From an uncultured Verrucomicrobia subdivision 3 bacterium (GTDB lineage: Bacteria; Verrucomicrobiota; Verrucomicrobiia; Limisphaerales; UBA11358): a stretch of 64,000 bases of DNA. The notes beneath the pieces are model-generated. The model searched no databases, was not told where the DNA came from, and was given only the letters and a program-made list of their open reading frames with translations. The translations under genes were made by a program, and so were the position numbers. The stretch is taken from contig CAILMI010000014.1 in assembly GCA_903835255.1 (NCBI GenBank), forward strand, positions 38,955-102,954. The letters run 5' to 3'. Of the stretch, positions 19,567 through 26,071 are shown piece by piece (position 1 is the stretch's first letter; each line of letters starts with the position of its first letter).

Positions 19567-19800
19567 AGTTTAACTCCCAAGGTTTTCAGGAGGTTCAACA
19601 GATCGGTGACGGTGGTTCCCAGATGTAGGGCGGCCTCTTGCAATGCCGCCGCGGCCGCGTAGCTGCCGTCGCCGGAAGCGGTCGCCGCATACGCCGCGCC
19701 ACCACAGGACTCCACAGACTGAACGTGCGGGCTTTTTCAGTCGCTTTAGTCTCCTGCGCAATCTTGGCCACGAGAAACTCAGGAATGAAGATGTAAATCT
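19563..19800 (-). pseudogene. Frameshifted small gene, phage-like remnant
   Basis: Reading the minus strand upstream of the 63-residue gene, one frame gives FLVAKIAQETKATEKAR and, after a shift near 19710, another frame gives an Ala-rich helix ending in VTDLLNLLKTLGVKL with a stop overlapping the next ATG. The two halves together look like one small coiled-coil protein broken by a frameshift. No start codon is obvious. Identity unknown. Confidence 0.35.
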
Positions 19801-19862
19801 ACCGCAAAAGATTCAGCTTTGACGGGCTGGTATGGTTTGGTTTTTTTATTCATCCCTGCCGT

Positions 19863-20450
19863 GTGACAGGGCTATCCATCTTCCACTTTGCCGGAGATCC
19901 TGCGGCGGGCACCCCCAATTTTTTCCGTTATATTTACGGTTCTGCCATGGTGATATTACCGGCCCTGTTACACGAAAGTGAAGTAGGCCGACTATTTGCC
20001 TATCTCGTGCCCGGAGTTCCGGCAACAGCTTTGGCTGCCGGCTTACATTGGTTGGGTTGGCCATTTTTAGCCGGACTCGTAATCGCAGTGGCAACCCGAA
20101 TTCTCAGCGACTGGTTAACTGCCTTGGAGTTGCTGGTCGTGGGAATGTTGGGACTTCTCGCCCCGCCGCTGATTGCCTTCACGCTCTTTTTTTGTTTCAT
20201 GCACAGCGCCCGCCATATCGTCCGGTCGATGGATTACTTCCGGAAATATTCTAGCCGTTTCATACTGGTGGCCACATTGCTACCGATGTGTATAACACTT
20301 TTGCTAGGGCTCATTTTCTGGAATCAATTGGAAGACATTCAGTTAGACGGTCAAATCATAAAAATAATATTTATCGGCCTTGCGGCCCTAACGGTGCCCC
20401 ATGTGGTGGTCATAGAACCCGCGCGGTTGCTGGGCTGGAAACGCATTTAG
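19863..20450 (+). pseudogene. blh: Brp/Blh-family beta-carotene 15,15'-dioxygenase-like gene, N-terminally truncated
   Basis: 195 codons of a multi-span membrane protein, open upstream to a stop at about 19793 but with no ATG. Features of the Brp/Blh family: an FHFAGDP segment, a run around VILPALLHESEVGRLF, a FCFMHSARHIV segment and the closing TVPHVVVIE. Family members cleave beta-carotene to retinal and normally have about 280-320 residues, with an HGAxDH-like histidine motif near the N-terminus. That part is missing here, so the gene is probably dead. Lower GC than its neighbours. GTG at 19863 is the only possible start seen. Confidence 0.55.
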
Positions 20451-20491
20451 TCATTGGCACATCTGAGGTTTAACTTTTTCAAAGCCATAGC

Positions 20492-20703
20492 TCATCGTGT
20501 CCTCGGTTTACCAGCTCTGAAGACTCTTAAAGTAAATCCGCGCCCATTCTTAAATCCCTCCACTTTGGCTTCCACCTCCGACACCGGATAGCACATGGTT
20601 GCCAATCCGTAGCTTTTATAAGTTTGTGCAAAAGCTCCGTCTCCACCATTCCAGTCCAATCAGCAAGCGTCATAAACTTCATCGGCTCGCCTATAATCTA
20701 ATG
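20492..20703 (-). pseudogene. dnaE2: C-terminal fragment of a DnaE2/ImuC-type DNA polymerase III alpha subunit
   Basis: On the minus strand, GEPMKFMTLADWTGMVETEL is read from about 20691, then after a -1 shift at a CTTTTG run the reading continues FAQTYKSYGLAT... VEAKVEGFKNGRGFTLRV to a stop at 20492. This matches the OB-fold tail of error-prone DnaE2 polymerases as I know the family. The rest of the gene is absent. The fragment abuts a fragment of a different gene, so the junction is a deletion or recombination scar. Confidence 0.5.
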
Positions 20704-20849
20704 ATGTGTCCGTTGCTCCACGACCAAAACAATAAGGCACCACGGTTTCCATAATTTATTGGTGCACTTGACTGATGGGGCATTACGTATCCTAAGCACA
20801 CCCGTAATGAGTCCAATTGATGGCTCAAGAGCTGACACTTCCAACCGAT

Positions 20850-21150
20850 TGATGCAATCCCACGGCTGCGGGACTCGCGAGTATTTCCACCCAGTTGGGA
20901 ATAGCCGGCGATAGCGCGTCTCGTTGAATCGTGCGTCAATAAGCAGCACCACGCCCCGATCTGTTTCTGAGCGGATAAAACGGCCAATGGCTTGAATCAC
21001 GCGATCCCTGCTGGGAAAGGTATCGGCGTATTTAAAGCCGAGGTAATTCTGCTGCTGAATTAATCTCGGACTAGGTTACGTTCCGTAGACAGCTGCGGCA
21101 GTCCCACACCTACAATGATGACTCCAATCAGTGCGGATCAGTCTGCCGCC
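20850..21150 (-). pseudogene. C-terminal fragment of a DinG/Rad3-type helicase
   Basis: Minus-strand reading gives GVIIVGVGLPQLSTERNLVRD, an in-frame stop, then in another frame LGFKYADTFPSRDRVIQAIG followed by RFIRSETDRGVVLLIDARF and ending near GWKYSRV. These are the conserved last motifs of DinG-like superfamily 2 helicases (QAxGRxIRSExDRG is motif VI). In-frame stops and a frame change show it is not functional. The helicase N-terminal half is missing. Confidence 0.55.
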
Positions 21151-21292
21151 AGTCGAGCTTTCTGATTTTCATCTGGCCCCTCTTGTTTTGTTGTGGTGTC
21201 CACGTCTTTAGTGCCCTGTTCTATCAAGTTTTAGTCGGTATCACGTCAAACCAACGCGGCGGCAAGTCGGAGGGGCGGAAATGGCTCCAAGA

Positions 21293-21339
21293 CAAGAAAA
21301 AGCCCGTAAAAATTAGGTTTAACTAACATTTACGGGCTG
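21293..21339 (-). terminator. Intrinsic terminator after tRNA-Ala
   Basis: AGCCCGTAAA (21301-21310) pairs with TTTACGGGCT (21329-21338), followed on the minus strand by TTTTCTTG. It lies just downstream of the tRNA on the minus strand. Confidence 0.6.
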
Positions 21340-21346
21340 TTTAGAA

Positions 21347-21422
21347 TGGTGGAGCCTAAGAGGCTCGAACTCTTGACCCCCACAATGCCATTGTGGTGCT
21401 CTACCAACTGAGCTAAGACCCC
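21347..21422 (-). tRNA. tRNA-Ala (anticodon GGC)
   Basis: 76 nt on the minus strand with the CCA end encoded. All four arms fold: acceptor GGGGTCT/AGGCTCC with the G3-U70 wobble that marks alanine tRNAs, D arm GCTC..GAGC, anticodon stem CCACA/TGTGG with loop ATGGCAT giving GGC (21387-21389 on the plus strand), and T arm AAGAG-TTCGAGC-CTCTT. Reads codon GCC. The broken genes at 19.4-21.2 kb lie on its 3' side, as expected if it once served as an integration site. Confidence 0.95.
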
Positions 21423-21566
21423 ATCCCGGACGCCGCGTACTCTAAGGTCTGGGCAGGGATTGTCAAAACTTTTCAGTATCTGTCTGACGGACCGAATTGG
21501 TAATTTGTCCTTGCCCATCTGCATTTTGAACTTTGAACTGGGCGCCTTCGACTTTAGCCTTTCCGC

Positions 21567-22532
21567 GTGAACCATCGCCTGCCCAGCGCCACTGTCATTA
21601 TCGCCGCCCGGCCGGATCAGGCCGAAATACAGGCGGTCGCGGCCGCCCAGCAACTGGATTATCCGCCGGAACTCCTCGAAATCCTGGTCGCGCGCGGGAG
21701 GCAGCCGTCCGTCCAGCGCAATACCGCCCTGCGCGCGGCGCGCGGCGAGGTGGTCTATTTTCTGGACGACGACTCCCTCGTGACACCGGGCAATCTCCTG
21801 CGCGCGGCGCCGTATTTTTCTGATCCCCAGGTGCAAGTTGTCGGCGGCCCGAATCTGTGTCCGCCGGAGGCGCCGCCGCTGGAGCAGATCTTCGCGCTCG
21901 TGCTCGGGAGCTGGATCGCCTTCGGCCCCAGTCGCGCGCGCTACAAGTCGGTCGGCGGGCTCCGGGAATCCGGGGAGAAGGAGCTGATCCTGTGTAATCT
22001 GGTGGCGCGTCGGGAAACCGTAATCGCCCAGGGCGGGTTCAATGAGGCGCTCTACCCCAATGAGGAGAACGCGCTCATGGACGCTATCCAGCAGGGCGGG
22101 GGGCGCCTGCTGTACGACCCCGCGCTGACCGTCCACCGGCGCCCGCGCGCGACTCTCCGGGCATTCTGCAAAATGCTCATGACCTACGGCCGGGGGCGCG
22201 CCGAGCAATTTCGCTCCCATCCCACTTTGGGTTCCGCGCTGAATTTCGTGCCCCCCATGTTCTGCCTTTTTCTTGCGGGGCTGCCGTGGCTGGGCATCGT
22301 GGGTCTGGCGGGCTTGGGGGTTTATGTTCTGGCTCTGGCGATTCAGGCGCTGGCCTTGGTCCCGCAGGGCGGCATCGCCCGGAGTCTTGCGGCGCTGCCG
22401 TTTCTGGCGCTCTCGCATGTCCTGTATGGCCTGGGTTTTTGGCGCGGATTGTTCACGCGATTTCGCAGAGCCCAAAACCGGCCGCCGGTTAAAGTCGTAT
22501 TGGAAACGGTGCCGAAAACGGGGACGCGCTGA
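21567..22532 (+). CDS. Family 2 glycosyltransferase, membrane anchored
   Basis: 321 residues from a GTG. GT-A fold: ATVIIAARP at the start, then EVVYFLDDDSLVTPGN holding the DxD nucleotide-sugar motif, and a later NEENALMDAI acceptor-side region. Two or three hydrophobic segments near residues 230-290 anchor it to the membrane. It probably adds a sugar to a lipid-linked or surface polymer. No other glycan genes adjoin it, so its target is unknown. Confidence 0.85.
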   Translation: MNHRLPSATVIIAARPDQAEIQAVAAAQQLDYPPELLEILVARGRQPSVQRNTALRAARGEVVYFLDDDSLVTPGNLLRAAPYFSDPQVQVVGGPNLCPPEAPPLEQIFALVLGSWIAFGPSRARYKSVGGLRESGEKELILCNLVARRETVIAQGGFNEALYPNEENALMDAIQQGGGRLLYDPALTVHRRPRATLRAFCKMLMTYGRGRAEQFRSHPTLGSALNFVPPMFCLFLAGLPWLGIVGLAGLGVYVLALAIQALALVPQGGIARSLAALPFLALSHVLYGLGFWRGLFTRFRRAQNRPPVKVVLETVPKTGTR

Positions 22533-22571
22533 CCGAGTTTTGGCGAAGGTCTGGGGAAGCAGGTCTTCCGG

Positions 22572-23441
22572 TCAGGAACGGCCCCGCTGCCGGTTGGCTT
22601 CGTAGAGGAAGACGGCCGCCGCCGCACCCACGTTGAGGGAATCCACCCCGTTCTGCATGGGGATTTCGACGGCCTCGTCGCACGCTGCCAGCACAGGAGC
22701 GGAAATGCCATTGCCCTCGCTTCCGAACACCACGCAGCAATCGCCCGAAAAATCGGCCTGCGACAGCGTCCGTCCGCTGGCGTGCGGATGGGCGGCGATG
22801 CAGCGCACCCCGCGGGCGCGCAGCTCCCGCAGCGTCTGCGCCAGGGAAAAGGGGGCGGGATCATCGCGTCGCACCTGAGCGGCCTGGTTGGCTCTCCGCG
22901 CCTCCCAGACTGGGAGCTGGAAGATGGCGCCCATGGAATTTCGGACGGAGCGGCGCAGGTAGGGGCTACTGGAGGTCTCGCCGACCAGGAGCGCGTGGAC
23001 GCCAAAGGCGACGCAGTTGCGCATGAGCGCGCCAAGGTTTTCCGCGTTGGCCAGCTCGTCCACCGCCACCAGCAATTGGGGCTTGGGGCCGGCGGCGAGG
23101 ATTTCCTCCAGCGGGGTTGGGGCGGGAGTTTTGGCGACGGCGAGAATGCCCTGGAAAAGTGAAAAGCCGGTGAGGGATTCGAGCAGGGATTTTTCCGCGA
23201 GGAACACGGTGATGTCTTCCGGACGGGCTTCCAGCAGCGGCTGAAATTCGGGCAGCCATTTTTCCGGGAGAACGATGGAGTCGATAGTGAAGGGGCTGGC
23301 GAGCAGTCGGCGCACGACTTTTTCCCCCTCGGCCACGAAGAGTCCAAGCGCCTCATGCTCCGACGATCGGCGCATGGTCCGGTAGGGCGCGACTTCCGGC
23401 GCGTCGAAGGAGGTGATGGTTTGAAACCGCAAAGAGCTCAT
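22572..23441 (-). CDS. TrmH/SpoU family RNA 2'-O-methyltransferase
   Basis: 289 residues. An N-terminal RNA-binding (SpoU_sub_bind) part (FVAEGEKVVRRLL) precedes the SPOUT catalytic domain: DELANAENLGALMRNC (motif 1), CVVFGSEGNGIS (motif 2) and IPMQNGVDSLNVGAAAAVFLYE (motif 3). It uses S-adenosylmethionine to methylate a ribose in rRNA or tRNA. Which site cannot be told. Its start overlaps the stop of the ORF6N gene by 4 bp. Confidence 0.9.
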   Translation of the reverse strand: MSSLRFQTITSFDAPEVAPYRTMRRSSEHEALGLFVAEGEKVVRRLLASPFTIDSIVLPEKWLPEFQPLLEARPEDITVFLAEKSLLESLTGFSLFQGILAVAKTPAPTPLEEILAAGPKPQLLVAVDELANAENLGALMRNCVAFGVHALLVGETSSSPYLRRSVRNSMGAIFQLPVWEARRANQAAQVRRDDPAPFSLAQTLRELRARGVRCIAAHPHASGRTLSQADFSGDCCVVFGSEGNGISAPVLAACDEAVEIPMQNGVDSLNVGAAAAVFLYEANRQRGRS

Positions 23442-24001
23442 GTGCGTTTGGCCTTCACGCGATACGGCCGACTGCCTTCCTGGACATGAAAGCCGATTTC
23501 CCGGTGCGGCGTTTGCGGCGGCGTCATCAGGGAGTGGATCGCTTCAAACAACGCGCGGATGTTCTCATCGTGGTTTTCAATTTTGCGTTCCAGATCGGCA
23601 AGGTGATGCGCGAGTTCTTTGTGCAGGGACAGCGTTTCCCGCAACCGCACGAACGCGCGCATGATGGCAATGTTCACTTGTGCGGCGCGCGGGCTGCGCA
23701 GCACGCCGGACAGCATGGCGACGCCTTCCTGCGTGAAAACGCAGGGTAAGTATTTGAAATGCAACCCCCTCTGTAAGCTTCCAATTTGGAATCTTAAAGC
23801 ATCCGCCTCGTCCGCTGTGAGCTGGAACATGAAGTCAGCGGGGAAACGCGACCAGTTGCGCTGAACCGCCTTGTTCAGGTTGCCGGTGGTGACGCCATAC
23901 ATTGCCGCGAGATCGCGGTCGAGCATCACGCGCTGGCCGCGAACCAAAAGAATGGCCTGCTCGATGTGTGGGGGCGAAACCCTTGCCGTTTTGTAGGGCA
24001 T
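23438..24001 (-). CDS. ORF6N domain-containing protein
   Basis: 187 residues from the ATG at 24001; an upstream in-frame ATG lies inside the preceding gene and adds unconserved sequence. Residues ~10-95 form the ORF6N domain (LLVRGQRVMLDRDLAAMYGVTTGNLNKAV, RFPADFMFQLT, FTQEGVAMLSGVL), a presumed DNA-binding domain known from phage and mobile genes. The remainder is a charged coiled coil ending in a basic tail. It sits between an MBL hydrolase and a methyltransferase gene with a 4-bp overlap to the latter. Function unknown; acquisition from a mobile element is likely. Confidence 0.85.
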   Translation of the reverse strand: MPYKTARVSPPHIEQAILLVRGQRVMLDRDLAAMYGVTTGNLNKAVQRNWSRFPADFMFQLTADEADALRFQIGSLQRGLHFKYLPCVFTQEGVAMLSGVLRSPRAAQVNIAIMRAFVRLRETLSLHKELAHHLADLERKIENHDENIRALFEAIHSLMTPPQTPHREIGFHVQEGSRPYRVKAKRT

Positions 24002-24071
24002 GACAAAAAACGATACGCGCGAATGTTTTTTCAGGCAAGGTTGCACCGCCGCTGGCTTTCGTTGCGACCGA

Positions 24072-24854
24072 TTAAAGCTCCAAGGTTTTACACGGCACAT
24101 CTTGGGTGGCGATCTGCATTTGGACGTGGGTGGCGCCGATTTTCTGGAGGCAGGCGGTCATGACCTGATGGGCCAGTTCGGTCTTGTTGCATTCGCGGCT
24201 CAAATGCGCCAGGTACAGGTGCCGGAGGTCAGCGGACATGATTTCAGCGGCGGCCTCGGCGGCGGCCTCGTTGGACAGATGGCCTTGGCGGCCCAGGATG
24301 CGCTGCTTGAGGCTCCAGGCCCGGCGCGGACAATCCTGGAGCATCTTCACGTCGTGATTGGACTCGAGCACGAGCACGTTGGCGGCCCGGATGCGGTCGA
24401 GCACTAGCTTGGTGGCATAGCCGAGGTCGGTGGCGAACCCGAAATTTCCGGCGGCCGTTCGGATCAGATAACCCACGGGATCCTGCGCATCGTGCGGGAT
24501 GGCAAAGGTGTCCACCTGGACGTCGGCGATGTCAAAGCTCGCCCCGGTGTCAAAGAGATGGCAGTGGAACCGGGTTTTAAGGCTAAACTCAAACGCGTCC
24601 TTGGTGGCGCGGTTGCAGTAAACCGGGATGTTCAATTTGCCCGCAATGCCGACCAAGCCGGCGACGTGGTCGCCGTGTTCGTGGGTGATCAGGATGGCGG
24701 TCAGGTTTTCCGGCGTCCGGCCCAGGGTGGCCAAGCGCTGACGGATCTGGCGCGGGGAAAATCCAGCGTCGACCAGAATGCGGGCTTCGCCGGTCTCCAG
24801 GTAGGAACAATTGCCGCCGGACCCGCTGCCGAGGATGGTGAAATGAACGGACAC
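24072..24854 (-). CDS. MBL-fold metallohydrolase (YycJ/WalJ-like)
   Basis: 260 residues from a GTG at 24854 (a TTG two codons upstream is also possible). Starts SVHFTILGSGSGGNCSYLE, then the metal-binding THEHGDHVAGL motif and later a VLESNHDVKML segment and HLSRECN. These match the YycJ/WalJ group of metallo-beta-lactamase-fold proteins, described as exonucleases or linked to cell-wall/DNA-repair coordination. It has no two-component neighbours here. It heads the minus-strand set with the ORF6N and methyltransferase genes. Confidence 0.85.
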   Translation of the reverse strand: MSVHFTILGSGSGGNCSYLETGEARILVDAGFSPRQIRQRLATLGRTPENLTAILITHEHGDHVAGLVGIAGKLNIPVYCNRATKDAFEFSLKTRFHCHLFDTGASFDIADVQVDTFAIPHDAQDPVGYLIRTAAGNFGFATDLGYATKLVLDRIRAANVLVLESNHDVKMLQDCPRRAWSLKQRILGRQGHLSNEAAAEAAAEIMSADLRHLYLAHLSRECNKTELAHQVMTACLQKIGATHVQMQIATQDVPCKTLEL

Positions 24855-24961
24855 GCCCAAACGTTAGGGCGACCAAAGATGCGGGGCAAACTTTTTCAAG
24901 GGAGCGCCGCCCGTTTCGCGGATTGAATTTGTTCCCGCCCCTGCGATAATCGGGTCCGTTC

Positions 24962-25801
24962 ATGAGACATCCCTTTCCCGTTGCGCTGGCGTTGTGCGGC
25001 TGGCTCACCTTGTCGGGCCTTGCCGCCGATCCGGCAGTCGCGCCGTCGAAAGGGGCCACGGATTCCAAGGGCCAGAAGCCGCTGCTCGATCTGGGGGCGG
25101 CTTCCATCACCAATGGGTTCACCCTCTTTTTGATCGGCGATTCGACGATGGCAAACAAGCCGTTGATCCCCGAAAATCCGGAGCGCGGCTGGGGCCAGAT
25201 GCTGCCGCCCTATTTTCGGGCCGGCGTGCGCGTCGAAAACCACGCCATGAACGGGCGCAGCTCGGCCAGTTTCCGCACCGAAGGCCTTTGGCGGGCAGTG
25301 GAGGAGGCTCTCAAGCCCGGCGACTGGGTCCTCATCCAGTTCGGCCACAACGACGAGAAGATCAAGGATCCCTCCCGCTATTCCTCCCCGTTCGGGAGCT
25401 TTAAGACAAATCTGACCCTCTACATTCAGGAGGCGCGGGCGCGCGGGGCCCGGCCGATCCTGGCGACGCCGGTGGCCCGGCGGAAATTCGATGAGCAGGG
25501 CCGGCTGGAGGACACCCATGGCGATTATGTGACGGCGCTAAGGCAGGTGGCGGCCGAACAGCAGGTTCCGCTGATTGATTTGAACCGGCGCAGCGACGCG
25601 CTGTTGCGCCGGGAGGGGCCCGAACTGTCCAAGAAAAATTATATTTGGGTGACGGCGGCGGAATATCCCGCCCTGCCGAAAGGGCGCCAGGATGACACCC
25701 ACTTCTGCGCCCTCGGAGCGACTCGGATCTGTGATCTGGCGGTGGCGGAAATCAAGATAGCTGTGCCGGAACTGGCCCGGTTTCTCAACGGTCCGGAATA
25801 A
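24962..25801 (+). CDS. Secreted SGNH hydrolase, rhamnogalacturonan acetylesterase-like
   Basis: 279 residues with a signal peptide (about 1-22). The catalytic serine is in LIGDSTMANK (block I), GHND is block III, and DDTHF near the C-terminus holds the Asp-His pair (block V). Order, length and the QFGHNDEKIKDPSRY segment fit the CE12 family, which removes acetyl groups from rhamnogalacturonan. Export fits action on plant or algal polymer outside the cell. It could act on another acetylated sugar polymer. Its products (rhamnose or fucose rich) would feed a BMC of the kind encoded 11 kb downstream; that link is inference. Confidence 0.8.
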   Translation: MRHPFPVALALCGWLTLSGLAADPAVAPSKGATDSKGQKPLLDLGAASITNGFTLFLIGDSTMANKPLIPENPERGWGQMLPPYFRAGVRVENHAMNGRSSASFRTEGLWRAVEEALKPGDWVLIQFGHNDEKIKDPSRYSSPFGSFKTNLTLYIQEARARGARPILATPVARRKFDEQGRLEDTHGDYVTALRQVAAEQQVPLIDLNRRSDALLRREGPELSKKNYIWVTAAEYPALPKGRQDDTHFCALGATRICDLAVAEIKIAVPELARFLNGPE

Positions 25802-25883
25802 TCTGATAGGAGCCGCCTGAGGATTTTTTTTGCCCAATTCTACTGAATGAACGATGATGCCGGCATGAAGCTCAATCGGTTTT

Positions 25884-26070
25884 TAACCCGATCGCCGAAG
25901 TGGGCGGGGGCATCGCGCTCCGCTGCCCCTGCGCCGTATCCGGAGCGCAAGGGACTTTTGTGGGCGTCCGTTGCGGACCCCTTCCTGACGTCCGCTGAGC
26001 GCGGGCGAGATCGGCGCAGCGCGCTGACCCTGCCACGCTGGCGCGAACTCCTGTTTCGGAGTTCGGGTTT
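25884..26070. repeat. MITE-like element 2, abutting the sedolisin start codon
   Basis: 187 bp. The left end is TTAACCCGATCGCCGAAG (from 25884) and the right end is TTTCGGAGTTCGGGTTT (26054-26070), an inverted repeat of the family consensus. Interior carries the GGGGGCATCGCGCTCCGCTGCCCC palindromic core, in the + orientation as in elements 1 and 3. It ends one base before the likely ATG (26072) of the sedolisin gene. An open frame continues through it, which is why a longer N-terminus is possible on paper. Confidence 0.6.
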
Positions 26071-26071
26071 C

